From an uncultured Muribaculaceae bacterium (GTDB taxonomy: Bacteria; Bacteroidota; Bacteroidia; Bacteroidales; Muribaculaceae): 64,000 nucleotides of DNA. Position numbers and translations under genes: made by a program. The DNA lies in contig CAJUPZ010000015.1 in assembly GCA_910588065.1 (NCBI GenBank), positions 5,797-69,796 of the forward strand. The letters run 5' to 3'. Below are positions 17,012 to 27,300 of this stretch, in pieces (position 1 is the stretch's first letter; each line of letters begins with the position of its first letter). Below the pieces are notes generated by a model, which saw nothing but the letters and a program-made list of their open reading frames with translations, was not told the DNA's origin and did not search any database.

Positions 17012-18772
17012 CTATAATTTGCACAGTTGCTTGAGAATATCGGCCTTGATAAGGTCGGGGCGCAGACGCATTGCAGCGGCAAGCTCGGCGGCATTGTAAC
17101 GGTCGGCAAACTCTTTCTTTATGCCATAGCACTTCACCTCCATCGGCTTGGCGCCGTAGAAGCGGGCAATCTTCTCGCCGAAGCCGCCGTCGAGCACACC
17201 ATCCTCAAGTGTCACAACAACGCGGTGGTCAGCTTCAAGCTCTGTGAGCAAAGGCTCATCAAGGCCGCTCAGATAGCGCGGATTTATGAGTGTGGCCTCA
17301 ATGCCATCCTCTTTCAGCGCCGCGGCTGTCTGCTCGCCAATGCCGTAGAAACTGCCTGCTGCGATGATAGCGACATCCTTGCCACGCTGAGTCACCTCGT
17401 AGCGGTTGAGCTCTGAATAATCATCCGGAAATTCCCTTCTGGAGGAAACCACCTTGCCACCCGGCACCCTCACAGCCACCGGATATTTGTTTTGCTTGAT
17501 TGACCATCTGAGCATGGCGATATACTCCTCCTTGCAGGTGGGCGCAAGGTAGACAAAGCCCGGTATGTTGCTCACGAGAGCTATGTCGAACCAACCGAGA
17601 TGGGTGACATCGTTCATACCGTATATGGAGCCGTAGAATATCGGCAAACTTATCGGCGAGTTGTTTATTGATACATCCTGCGACAACTGGTCGTACGCGC
17701 GCTGAAGGAAAGAGCTCACAACACAGAAACAGGGCTTGGTGCCACCCTTGGCCATACCGGAAGCGAGCGCAACAGCCTCCTGCTCCGCGATGCCGACATC
17801 TATAAACTGCTTGCCGGCAGCCTTGCGCCGCTCAGGGGTGAAGCCAATTGCGCCGGGGGTGCCCGCTGTAATAGCTGCAACAGTGGGGTCGGCGGCCATC
17901 ATCTTGAGCAGCTCATCGGCGGTGATGTCGGTGTAGTCCTCGCGCTCATCCATGCTGCGGGGATTGCCTGTCGGCAGATCAAACGGGCCGGTGTAGTGGA
18001 AATGCTCGCGCTCGGTCTCGGCCGGTGCATAGCCTTTGCCCTTCTGTGTGCAGATATGAAGCACCACCGGATGGTCTATATTCTTTACGCTGCTGAACAC
18101 ATCTACAAGAGTGGCCACATCATTGCCATACGCAACATAACGGTAGTCGAGCCCCACAGCCTTGAAGAAATTTGGCTCGGCGTTGCCGTCGCTCTCGCGC
18201 AGCAGGCGCAGGTTCTCATAAAGTCCACCCTCATTCGGGGCAATGCTCATATCATTGTCATTGACAATTATAATGAAATTGCTGCCAAGTGTAGCGGCGT
18301 AGTCGAGTCCCTCGAAAGCCTCGCCGCCGCTCAGCGAGCCATCGCCTACAACAGCGATGATATTTTCATGGTCGCCTCTCATGTCACGTGCCTTTGCAAG
18401 GCCGCCGGCAAGACTCACTCCGGTGGAGGTGTGGCCGATAGTAAAGAAATCGTGCGCGCTCTCGGCGGGGTTGGTAAATCCGCTCACCTCGCCATAATGG
18501 GCGGGGTCGGTGAAAGCTTTCATTCTGCCGGTGAGCATCTTGTGGGCATAGCACTGGTGGCTCACATCAAACACAATCTTGTCCACAGGACTGTCAAACA
18601 CATAGTGCAGTGCCACAGCCATCTCAATCATGCCGAGGTTTGGTCCCACATGGCCGCCGGTGGCGCTTAGCTTGGTGAGCAGAGCCTGCCGCATCGCTGC
18701 CGACAGCTCCTTGAGGTTTTCCACCGACATACCCTTGATGTCTGCCGGAGAATGAATGTCATTCAGATTCAT
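17012..18772 (-). CDS. dxs: 1-Deoxy-D-xylulose-5-phosphate synthase-type enzyme
   Basis: A 586-residue thiamine-diphosphate enzyme of the DXS/transketolase family. DXS condenses pyruvate with glyceraldehyde 3-phosphate to start the MEP isoprenoid pathway. Family marks are SATGGHVGPNLGMIEMAVAL (active-site His), FDVSHQCYAHKMLTGR, the ThDP motif GDGSLSGGEAFEGL..NDNDMS, DVGIAEQEAVALASGMA and LEDGVLDGGFG near the C-terminus. It is shorter than the usual ~620-640 residues, and the position that is His in the canonical AEQHA motif is Glu here. This points to a diverged DXS branch that may coexist with a standard copy elsewhere in the genome, so catalysis as DXS is probable but not certain. Confidence 0.75.
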   Translation of the reverse strand: MNLNDIHSPADIKGMSVENLKELSAAMRQALLTKLSATGGHVGPNLGMIEMAVALHYVFDSPVDKIVFDVSHQCYAHKMLTGRMKAFTDPAHYGEVSGFTNPAESAHDFFTIGHTSTGVSLAGGLAKARDMRGDHENIIAVVGDGSLSGGEAFEGLDYAATLGSNFIIIVNDNDMSIAPNEGGLYENLRLLRESDGNAEPNFFKAVGLDYRYVAYGNDVATLVDVFSSVKNIDHPVVLHICTQKGKGYAPAETEREHFHYTGPFDLPTGNPRSMDEREDYTDITADELLKMMAADPTVAAITAGTPGAIGFTPERRKAAGKQFIDVGIAEQEAVALASGMAKGGTKPCFCVVSSFLQRAYDQLSQDVSINNSPISLPIFYGSIYGMNDVTHLGWFDIALVSNIPGFVYLAPTCKEEYIAMLRWSIKQNKYPVAVRVPGGKVVSSRREFPDDYSELNRYEVTQRGKDVAIIAAGSFYGIGEQTAAALKEDGIEATLINPRYLSGLDEPLLTELEADHRVVVTLEDGVLDGGFGEKIARFYGAKPMEVKCYGIKKEFADRYNAAELAAAMRLRPDLIKADILKQLCKL

Positions 18773-18923
18773 ATACTTGTTTTTTGTTTATTCATATAAC
18801 ACCCGCATAATATATATGTTGGACAGTATTGCCTAACATTTCATAAAAAAGCGGGGCAGCTGTTGGTGCTGCACCACAAATTTACTAACTTTATCTGACA
18901 ATTGCACTAAAGCACTCACCGCC

Positions 18924-19526
18924 ATGAACGAGATAGACCGTAAAATTTTCAACATAGACATTCCGTCATCCTCCCCCGCACCGGGAGCGCTGCTGATTGC
19001 CGAGCCGTTTCTGCGCGACCGCAATTTTGCTCACGCGGTGATATGCCTTGTGGACTATGAGCCCCACGGCACAGCTATGGGAATTGTGATGAACCGCTCC
19101 ACAAGCTATACTCTCGCCGAGCTGGTCAAGGATATTACGCGCAAGGAGGAGATAGCGGTGTACTGCGGCGGCCCTATGTCATGCGACCGCCTCTACTACA
19201 TCCATACCCTCGGCGACATACTGCCCGGCAGCAAGGAGATAGCTCCGGGGCTTTTCATCGGCGGTGATTTTGAAGCGATGACCGAATACATCAACGCCGG
19301 CTATCCGGCAGATGGACACATTCGTTTTTTCATCGGCTACAGCGGCTGGAGCCGGAATCAGCTTGACGAGGAGATAGCCTCCGGAGTGTGGGCGGTGGGG
19401 AGCACCGCCGTCGCTCCCACAGCGCTCACCGGCGAGGAGGATGCTTACTGGCACCGCGAGGTGCGACGCCTCGGGCCTGACTTCAGCGGCTGGCTCTATC
19501 ATCCGCTCAACCCCCACGCCAACTGA
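18924..19526 (+). CDS. YqgE/AlgH family protein (UPF0301)
   Basis: A 200-residue cytoplasmic protein of the YqgE/AlgH family. Marks are the N-terminal PAPGALLIAEPFLRDRNFAHAVICLV, HGTAMGIVMNRS, YCGGPM, LFIGGDFEAM, FIGYSGWSRNQLDEEI and a WH(R) motif before the C-terminus. Length is typical (~190). The molecular role of the family is not firmly established; AlgH has been linked to regulation in Pseudomonas. It is divergent from dxs (151-base spacer) and convergent with rpsP, from which it is separated by a bidirectional terminator. Confidence 0.9.
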   Translation: MNEIDRKIFNIDIPSSSPAPGALLIAEPFLRDRNFAHAVICLVDYEPHGTAMGIVMNRSTSYTLAELVKDITRKEEIAVYCGGPMSCDRLYYIHTLGDILPGSKEIAPGLFIGGDFEAMTEYINAGYPADGHIRFFIGYSGWSRNQLDEEIASGVWAVGSTAVAPTALTGEEDAYWHREVRRLGPDFSGWLYHPLNPHAN

Positions 19527-19546
19527 ATGATTGCAGCTGATTGCGA

Positions 19547-19580
19547 AAGAAAAGCACCGCCGATGGGCGGTGCTTTTCTT
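19547..19580. terminator. Bidirectional terminator between yqgE and rpsP
   Basis: AAGAAAAGCACCGCC (19547-19561) and GGCGGTGCTTTTCTT (19566-19580) form a perfect 15-bp stem with a 4-base loop. Its T/A-rich flanks serve both converging genes. Confidence 0.85.
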
Positions 19581-19606
19581 TTGCGGTAGTTATCGCGATG
19601 TCGATA

Positions 19607-20167
19607 TTACTCTGCGGATTCAGCTGCGGGAGCCTCTTCAGCTGCGGGAGCTGCTGCTTCCTCTTCGGCTTTGGCGGCAGCCTCAGCCTCAGCTTTTGCT
19701 GCTGCGATCTCAGCTTTCTTCTTGGCTACGAGCTCAGCTTTAGCTTTGTTCTTAGCCTCTTCGTCGGCGAGACGCTGCTTGGCCTCAAGTTCCTTGCGGT
19801 CAGCCATAGAGCTGCGGAGAGCGTCAACGGCAGCCTGCTTTTTGTTTTTCCAGGCCTCGAAGCGACGCTGAGCCTCAGCTTCGTCAAAGGCGCCTTTCTT
19901 CACGCCACCCTGGAGGTGCTTCATCAGGAGCACGCCCTCTTTGGAGAGGATGCTGCGCACGGTGTCAGTGGGCTGAGCGCCTACATTTACCCAATACAAA
20001 GCCCGTTCGAAGTTCAATGTTATTGTAGCAGGATTAGTGTTCGGATTATAAGAACCTATCCTTTCAATAAATCTACCATCTCGTGGTGCCCTGCTATCGG
20101 CGATAACAATAGGATAGAACGCATAGTTTTTACGACCATGACGTTGCAGTCTGATTTTTGTTGCCAT
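19607..20167 (-). CDS. rpsP: 30S ribosomal protein S16 with long C-terminal extension
   Basis: A 186-residue small-subunit protein. The first ~80 residues are the normal S16 fold (MATKIRLQRHGRKNYAFYPI start, DGRFIERIGSYNP, ERALYWVNVGAQPTDTVRSIL). They are followed by ~100 residues rich in Ala, Lys and Glu that should form a long charged helix and disordered tail. Bacteroidota S16 proteins commonly carry such tails, whereas the E. coli protein is ~82 residues. A TACCTTTG box lies on the minus strand at 20215-20222, about 48 bases before the ATG. Confidence 0.97.
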   Translation of the reverse strand: MATKIRLQRHGRKNYAFYPIVIADSRAPRDGRFIERIGSYNPNTNPATITLNFERALYWVNVGAQPTDTVRSILSKEGVLLMKHLQGGVKKGAFDEAEAQRRFEAWKNKKQAAVDALRSSMADRKELEAKQRLADEEAKNKAKAELVAKKKAEIAAAKAEAEAAAKAEEEAAAPAAEEAPAAESAE

Positions 20168-20264
20168 TATGAAAAATGTCGGTTAAAATTTGGTTTTGTA
20201 TGGTTTTGTGGCTGCAAAGGTACTATTTTTTTTCAAATCAACGGCTATTTCGCTGATATTATTT

Positions 20265-22475
20265 TCAAAAGATGTCAATTTCAGCGATTGCAGCCACTTT
20301 GCTGCCGCCGGCGAGCTCAACTGGAGTTACGCGCACAAAGCGAGCGTCAACCGGTTTGGCGAAGAAATGGTAGCGGGTGGAGGGGTCGTTGACAAGGTTA
20401 CCAAACTCAAATTCCTCTACCTTTTTCCATTTTTTGCCGTCGTTGCTCACTTCAACCACTCCCTTGGCTATCATGCCCTGCGGGCCTGCAGTCTGCGGGG
20501 TGTAGGCAAAGCCGGTGAGTTTGTTTTTAGCTCCGAGGTCTATCGCAAGGGCTTTTGTACCGGTGGTGTCGCTCACCCAATATGTTGAGTTCGAGGCATC
20601 AAAGGCTTTCTCAGCCTCATGTCCGGGCTGTGACGCAACAATTCCGGCAACCTTCCATGCAGCTTTGGGCAAGCCTGTGCGCTGCTCGGCCACCGGACCG
20701 TTTTCGCCATGAAGCACAGCCACAGCCTTCACTACCGCCGGGGCGGCTGCAAACGGAGCTGTGTACTCCTTACTGTGCACTGTCGGGGTTGAGCCGTCGG
20801 TAGTGTAATACACCTTATAGCCGGCAGACAGGTTTTCAGCAGCGTTATAATTACCGGCTTTCCAGCCGAAGCCGCTGGTGCGTGGGGCGATGGTGACCAT
20901 TCCCTTGGCATCGCATTTCACAGTCAGCTCGGGAGCATGCGCTTTATAATAATGTGCGCTCACCTCGCTTATGCCCGGTTCGAGGCGCGATGAAAGCACA
21001 CGGATGCGCAGGCGCGAGGTTGTGACATCGGGGAACCGGAGAATGCGTTTGTAGCCAACATTGGTGGCTTTCGCTATCTCTTTCCAAGCGCCGTTTTGCC
21101 AGGCATCCACAGACACCTCCTCGATCCGCTCACCTGACACAGTCACCGGCTCATGAAGCACAAGGCGGTTGATGGTTGTGGGTTTGGAGAAGGTGAGTTC
21201 GATTGGCTTGGCCGCGGACACTGCCGTGCTGAGGTCTGAATCGAGCAGTTCAGGCGCAGCTTTAGCACCGGCAAGCAGATTCACACCGTATGTTTCGCGG
21301 ATACGGCGGCCCGCCTCCAGGAGTGAAGCCACATCGCGGTCAGAGAACCGTCCCTCGCGGTTAGGCGGAATATTGAGCAGGAAAGTGGCGTTGCCACCTA
21401 CAGAGCGCTCGTAGATGTCAAACAGATCATCGGCGCTGCGCACTTTCTGACGGTCGTCATCACGGTAAAACCAACCTTCACGTATGGAAACGTCAGTTTC
21501 GGGGTGCTGATAATGGAGGAATTTTCCTGCATACAGCTTTTCGCGGCTGCCGAGGTCCATATCTGTTAGGTCGTGGAAATTTGCCGCGGTGTCGGGATTG
21601 AACTCGTAGGGAATGACATTCCATTCGGTTGAACGGGTGTCACCCGACTCGTTGCCACACCAGCGCGCATCCTCGCGTCCAAACACAATCGCATCAGGAG
21701 CGAGGGTGTGTATAAGCTCCTTCCAGGCGGGGTAATTGTAGGTCTGGCCCCCTTTGCGCTTGGGGTGGGCGCCATCGAGCCACACCTCGTGGATGGGGCC
21801 ATACTCGGTCAGAAGCTCAAACAGCTGGTTGAGATAATACTCGTTATAGTCGTCAACCACGAATTCAAAGGTGGTTTTATTTTCAAAGGGTCTGCCCTCC
21901 ACTGCCCGCGGAATAGTGCGCAGAGTCTTGGGGCTGAGATTGCCGTACAGACCCTCCTCGTTCTCAATCTGGTAAAGGTCGGCGGGCGAAAGGTACACAC
22001 CGAGTTTCATGCCATACTTAGCGCAGGCATCGGCAACGGCGCGCATCACATCGCCTTTGCCGCCGGCATAGTCGCTTGACATTATGCCATGCTTGGTGTA
22101 GCGGCTCTGCCACAGCACAAAACCGTCATGGTGCTTGGCGGTGAGAATCACCTTTGTCATTCCGGCATCCTTCATTGTCTTCACCCACTGGTCCGCATCA
22201 ATGGTTGCGGGAGCAAAAACTTTCGGATCCTCGAACCCGGTGCCCCACTCGCGGCGGGTGAAAGTGTTGGGTCCGAAGTGGAGAAAGCCTATGAACTCAT
22301 CCTTCAGTGCCTCATACTGCTGCGGCGTAGGCACCACATGGGCAGCTTTGGCAACGATTACCTCCTTTGAGTCTGTCGGCCAAATCTTTATGGTGTTGGC
22401 GTATGGTATGGAGTCGTTTGCACAGACTGCCGATACCAAGCCCAAAGCCATCGGTAAAAAAATCAGTTTTTTCAT
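20265..22475 (-). CDS. Secreted GH29 alpha-L-fucosidase with carbohydrate-binding C-terminus
   Basis: A 736-residue exported enzyme that removes terminal alpha-L-fucose from glycans. Signal peptide ~1-19 (cleavage near VCA-ND). The GH29 barrel (about 45-400) shows ILTAKHHDGFVLWQSRYTKH, the nucleophile region EVWLDGAHPKRKGG (Asp) and FLLNIPPNREGRFSD. The C-terminal half holds an F5/8-type beta-sandwich (~410-515), a chitobiase-like segment with VYYTTDGSTPTVHS, and a second F5/8 (CBM32-like) domain to the end. The layout resembles the GH29-B branch acting on alpha-1,3/1,4-fucose of Lewis-type structures. It is the last gene of the locus. A terminator after susD (22494-22531) may limit its expression. 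Confidence 0.9.
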   Translation of the reverse strand: MKKLIFLPMALGLVSAVCANDSIPYANTIKIWPTDSKEVIVAKAAHVVPTPQQYEALKDEFIGFLHFGPNTFTRREWGTGFEDPKVFAPATIDADQWVKTMKDAGMTKVILTAKHHDGFVLWQSRYTKHGIMSSDYAGGKGDVMRAVADACAKYGMKLGVYLSPADLYQIENEEGLYGNLSPKTLRTIPRAVEGRPFENKTTFEFVVDDYNEYYLNQLFELLTEYGPIHEVWLDGAHPKRKGGQTYNYPAWKELIHTLAPDAIVFGREDARWCGNESGDTRSTEWNVIPYEFNPDTAANFHDLTDMDLGSREKLYAGKFLHYQHPETDVSIREGWFYRDDDRQKVRSADDLFDIYERSVGGNATFLLNIPPNREGRFSDRDVASLLEAGRRIRETYGVNLLAGAKAAPELLDSDLSTAVSAAKPIELTFSKPTTINRLVLHEPVTVSGERIEEVSVDAWQNGAWKEIAKATNVGYKRILRFPDVTTSRLRIRVLSSRLEPGISEVSAHYYKAHAPELTVKCDAKGMVTIAPRTSGFGWKAGNYNAAENLSAGYKVYYTTDGSTPTVHSKEYTAPFAAAPAVVKAVAVLHGENGPVAEQRTGLPKAAWKVAGIVASQPGHEAEKAFDASNSTYWVSDTTGTKALAIDLGAKNKLTGFAYTPQTAGPQGMIAKGVVEVSNDGKKWKKVEEFEFGNLVNDPSTRYHFFAKPVDARFVRVTPVELAGGSKVAAIAEIDIF

Positions 22476-22493
22476 TCAGTAAAGAATTTAAGT

Positions 22494-22531
22494 TAAAAAA
22501 AGCACCCCGGCCGATTGCCGGTCGGGGTGCT
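22494..22531 (-). terminator. Terminator after susD
   Basis: AGCACCCCGGCCG (22501-22513) pairs with the matching arm ending at 22531 (13 bp with one wobble). On the minus strand it is followed by seven T. It lies between susD and the downstream fucosidase, so it may partially attenuate transcription of the fucosidase. Confidence 0.75.
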
Positions 22532-22594
22532 CCATTTTCAATCTAACCTTATTTCTAACTTATAGATTGTCGAAATATTGTGTGCGATGTCAAA

Positions 22595-24367
22595 TTATTG
22601 CCATCCGGGGTTCTGCTTGAGGTTGGGGTTCAGGCGCACCTGATCCAGCGGTATGGGATAGAGCCAGCGCTTGTCGTCCTGAGTCCACTTGCGGCCGTCG
22701 GAGAACATTGTCTCGGGAGTGAACACACGGAGATAGAGCTTTCCTTCGTACTCATACACCTCCTGCTTGTCCTTGCCGAACTCAATGCCGCCGTTGTCGG
22801 GATCGCCGTAGAAAGCCTTAGCCTCGTCAGACACGTGGATACCGAGCATGGTGAGGGGGTTTTCGAGAAGCTTCATGGCATTCCAGCGCTTGAGGTCGTC
22901 CATACGGAAGCCTTCGTTGATGAGCTCGATGGCGCGTTCACGACGGATTTCGTAAATGAGCGGAGACACAGCGTAGCCATAGTCAAGAGGCTTGGCGTCG
23001 GCAACAGGGCTAACTGAGAGGTGAGCCATGTCAACACGGTCGCGGAGCTGGTTGATGGTAGCGTCGAGCACAGCCTGGGTGCAGGTACCGAGCTCGGCAT
23101 TAGCCTCGGCGTTGATAAGGAGCACTTCTGCATAGCGGAAGATGAACCAGTCAAAGTATGAGTTGTTGGGCTGCTGCTGGAGGTAGTTTGAAGAGTGGAA
23201 CTTCATGCAGGGGTAGCCGGTGAGACCTGCGGAGGGTGTGACGCTTGCGCCGTAGTTCCACCCGGTCATCTGCATATCCTCGCTGATGTATGTCCAGTTG
23301 GGACGGCGGTCAGTGGGGATGATCTGCCACAGACGGGGGTCGCGGCCTTCGATTTCATCGGCAATTGTATTGTCGCCCTTGTAGCCTGAGCCGGCATTGT
23401 AGATAGGAGTACCGTCGGCCATGAGGAAAGACTCGATGAAAGCCTTTGACAGACCGAAGCCCTGACCACCTGCCTGACGGCCGACCTGATGTGTTACAAC
23501 ATCCACCTTGTAGTAGCGGGGAAGGATAGCCTCGTCACAGTTTCCAAGATTGTCCTGAACAAACAGGTTGGAATAGTTTAACGGCCATTCCTCGAAGCTC
23601 TTTGTGTCGGCGGGGTTTGCTGCCTTGACGATTGCATACTTGTTTGAGTCGATGATTTCCTGCGACACGGCGCGAGCTTTCTCGAGGAGGTTCTGCGATG
23701 AGTAGCCGTTAGCCTCAGCCTCGTTGTGATACTTCATGTATGTGCCGTAGTAGAGGCAAACACGTGCAAGGAGGGTCTTTGCGGAGTCCTTGGTGGGACG
23801 GCCGCTTGACTTATCCTCAACACACCACTGAGCGGCGAATTCAAGGTCCTCGATGATTTTGCCGAGCACAAAGTTGCGGGGATCGCGGGCTTTGTAGAGT
23901 TCCTCGGTGTCGGTTGTCTTGAGTACATGGTCGTAGTACTGCACATCGCCGAAGTTGCGGATCATCGCGTAGTAGCGCTGTGCGCGGTAGAAACGGATTT
24001 CACCGACGTACTGGTTCACGGTAGCCTCGTCACCACCCTTTTCAAGAACTCTCTCATAATTGTCCATGAAGTAGTTGCACTGGCGGATGGTACCGAAGTC
24101 CCAGCCGGTGGCATTGTTCACGGTCATGTAGCCGAAAAGGTAGTTGTCGGTGGAGCTGTTCACGAACACGTCGGAAAACTGGTCACCGTTAACGAGAGCC
24201 TGGCCAAGATTGCCGAGAAGACCGTTCGCATAGAGCTCGAGGTCCGCGGTCGAATTCCAATAGCTCTTGTCGGTCATTGAGTCAAACGGACTCAGTTCGG
24301 TCACGTCACAGCTCTGCATCAGCGCGGTGAGTCCGAGCGCAACCGCCGGTATATATTTGAATTTCAT
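22595..24367 (-). CDS. susD: SusD/RagB-family outer-membrane glycan-binding lipoprotein
   Basis: A 590-residue surface lipoprotein that captures glycans and closes over the SusC pore. The lipobox is LMQSC (residues ~16-20), followed by a SusD-like N-terminus with SPFDSMTDKSYWNSTADLELYANGL. TPR-type helices include EIRFYRAQRYYAMIRNFGDVQYY, a typical SusD element. The C-terminal RagB/SusD region contains EIRRERAIELINEGFRMDDLKRWNAMK and ends with the common YPIPLDQVRLNPNLKQNPGW. It starts 24 bases after susC. The specific ligand cannot be read from sequence. The enzymes around it suggest fucosylated glycans. Confidence 0.95.
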   Translation of the reverse strand: MKFKYIPAVALGLTALMQSCDVTELSPFDSMTDKSYWNSTADLELYANGLLGNLGQALVNGDQFSDVFVNSSTDNYLFGYMTVNNATGWDFGTIRQCNYFMDNYERVLEKGGDEATVNQYVGEIRFYRAQRYYAMIRNFGDVQYYDHVLKTTDTEELYKARDPRNFVLGKIIEDLEFAAQWCVEDKSSGRPTKDSAKTLLARVCLYYGTYMKYHNEAEANGYSSQNLLEKARAVSQEIIDSNKYAIVKAANPADTKSFEEWPLNYSNLFVQDNLGNCDEAILPRYYKVDVVTHQVGRQAGGQGFGLSKAFIESFLMADGTPIYNAGSGYKGDNTIADEIEGRDPRLWQIIPTDRRPNWTYISEDMQMTGWNYGASVTPSAGLTGYPCMKFHSSNYLQQQPNNSYFDWFIFRYAEVLLINAEANAELGTCTQAVLDATINQLRDRVDMAHLSVSPVADAKPLDYGYAVSPLIYEIRRERAIELINEGFRMDDLKRWNAMKLLENPLTMLGIHVSDEAKAFYGDPDNGGIEFGKDKQEVYEYEGKLYLRVFTPETMFSDGRKWTQDDKRWLYPIPLDQVRLNPNLKQNPGWQ

Positions 24368-24391
24368 ATTGTTAGTGCGATTAAATTGTTA

Positions 24392-27300
24392 TTAGAGAGT
24401 GATATTCACGCCGATAGAGTACTTTTTCTGGATAGGATATGTCATTTTGTTGACAGTTTCCGGGTCAGCGTACTTTTTGAGAGGTGAAATAGTGAGGAGG
24501 TTCTCGCCCTGGACGAAGAAGCGCACCTTCTGGATGCCGATACGGCCGGTGATGTTCTGGGGCAGAGTATAGCCGAGAACGATGTTTTTCAGACGTCCGT
24601 AAGCTGCGCTGAGGAGGTAGCGGGTAGATGTCTGCTGATTGCGGCCGTTGTTGCCGAGGTATGTGCGGGGGAAGTAAGCGCCGCGGTTGTCCTCGGTCCA
24701 GCGGTCCATGCTTGTTGCGAGCGGGGTCTGCCACTTGTTGGGGAATGCCCAGAATTCGCCTACGCTGCTGCCGAAGAGGTCGCGTTTGCCGACACCCTGC
24801 CAGAACATCTCGAAGTCGATTCCTTTCCATTCAGCACCTACAGTGATACCGAACATATAACGGGGCTGGTCGTTACCGATCACCTTGTTGTCGCCCGGAT
24901 CCTTGAGGGTCCATTCGCCGTCGTCGATCTTGCCGTCGCCGTTGATATCCTCGTACTTCACGTCGCCGGGGTACCATGTGCCGCCGTAGATATAAGACTG
25001 GTCAGCGTGGTTCTTGATTTCCTCCTCGCTCTGGAAGAGACCGTTTGATTCGAAGCCCCAGATTTCACCGATGCGCTTGCCCTCGTAGAGGTAGCCGAGG
25101 TTGATATCCTCGGGGTTTGGGTTGTCAAACTTGGTTACAGTAGCCCAGTTGTCAGAAAGGCTGAGACGGGCATAGTAGCCGAGGCCGATAGAGTTGATAC
25201 GGTCGTTCCAGCTCACTGAGAGTTCCCAACCGTTTGTGCGGATATTGGCGGCGTTTGCCTGGGGTACAGAGGTGCCGAGTGTGTTGGGGAGCGGAGTTCC
25301 TGTGGTGAGCGCACCTTTTGTTTCGCGGCTGAACCAGTCGAAGTCAGCGACAAGACGGTTCTGGAGGAAAGACACGTCGAAACCTACGTCAACCTGGTCA
25401 ACCTTTTCCCATGTGAGGCTTGCGCTTACAAGTCCGGGAGGTGTCACTGAGATCACCTTGTTGCCGTTGATGAGATAGCCGAATTCAGGATTGAGACCAT
25501 ATGTGAGAAGGTAGGGGAAGTTACCGCTCACAGCCTGGTTGCCGAGGCGGCCGTATGAAGCGCGGATCTTGAAGTTGTTCCACCATGAGCGGATCGGTTC
25601 CCAGAAGCTTTCCTCAGACACACGCCAGCCGATAGAACCGGAGGGGAAGAAACCGTAGCGGTCGCCTTTGGGGAATTTGGAAGTACCGTCATAGCGGCCT
25701 GTGAATTCAACGAGGTATTTGCCCATGAAGTCGTAGTTGATACGGCCGAACACGCTGTTGATAGCCCACTGTGTGCCACCTGAGTTGGCGGTGAGCTGAC
25801 CTGTGCCCTGGCTGAGCATGAGAAGCTCGTTGGTGATCATGTCCTGACGTTTTGCCCAGAAGCTGTTGTTGATTTTGCGTTCCTGGTTGTAACCCACCAT
25901 CACGCTGAAGTTGTGCTTGCTGTTGATGCTCCAGTCATACTGTCCGAATGCGTTGAAAGATGTGTAGTAGTCGTTTGCATTCTGGTACTGCACTCCTGTG
26001 GGTGATGACCACACGTAAGGAAGCGCATATCCGCCGGGCTGGCCATACTCCATGAATGAAGTGTTGTGGTTGCGGATATTGTATGAATAGAAGTTCCAAG
26101 TGTAGTCGGCCTGGAACATAAGACCCTTCATGGGTGTGATTTTCACCACGCCTGAGAGCCAGAGGTCGTTGTACTTGTATTTTGAAGTACCGCCGAGCTC
26201 AGCCATTGCGATGGGGTTTGTGTAGCTGCCCTGACCGGCATAGTTACCGTCCGGGTGACGCACCGGCATCAGCGGAGAAAGGTCGTTTTTGAACATACCG
26301 CCCATGGAAGTGACGCCCGAGTTGGCAGAACCGGTGGGGTGAGACTGCGAGATGTATGAGTTAGTGATGTTTGCGCCTACATTGAGCCACGGGGTGAGCT
26401 GTGTGTTTACAGCCACTTTGGCGTTCCAGCGTTTGTAGTCCTCGTTTGCGCCGACACGGTTTGTACCCTGGTCAAAGAGACCGAGAGAAGCGTAGTAGGT
26501 TGTTTTGTCGGTGCCACCGCTGATGCTCACATTGTAGTTCTGGTTGAAAGATGTCTTGTAGAGGGCATCCCACCAGTCTGTGTTGCCGCAGTAGGCATAC
26601 TTGCCGTCTGTGGAAGCGGGGTCGATATATGTGGGGTCATTGCGGCGTCCATAGTAAAAGTCCTCGATCATCTGACGGCGGAGACCTGTGTATTCGGCAG
26701 AACCGCCACCGTTGATGCTGGCCTCATCATAAAGGTTGATGTAGTCGAGAGAATTCACTTTATGGAATTCGAGAGCTGACTTTGCCCAGTAGCCTGTAGC
26801 CGAGAAGTTGATGACCGGTTTTTCGCCTGCCTTACCCTTCTTGGTGGTGATGAGGATAACACCGTAAGCGGCGCGCGCACCATAGATGGCAGCTGAAGCA
26901 CCGTCCTTGAGCACAGAGATGCTCTCGATGTCATCGGGGTTCACGAGGTTGGGGTCCATCTGCACATTGTCGACGAGCACAAGGGGACCACCCTGGGAGG
27001 CACTGTTGCCGCTGATAGAGGTGACACCGCGCACGTTGAACGAAGCGCCCTGGCCGGGAGCACCGGAACCGGGAGAAACAATAAGGTTGCCGACAACACC
27101 CTGGAGGGCCTGGCCGACATTGGTTACGGGACGGTTTGCGATAACGTCGCCATTGACGGCGGCAACCGCACCGGTAAGATTCACTTTTTTCTGAACGCCG
27201 TAGCCTACTACAACTACTTCGTCAAGATCTGAGGATGTGTCTTTGAGAACAACACTGAGAGGCTGACCGTTCCATATCACTTCGACGGTTTCAAAGCCGA

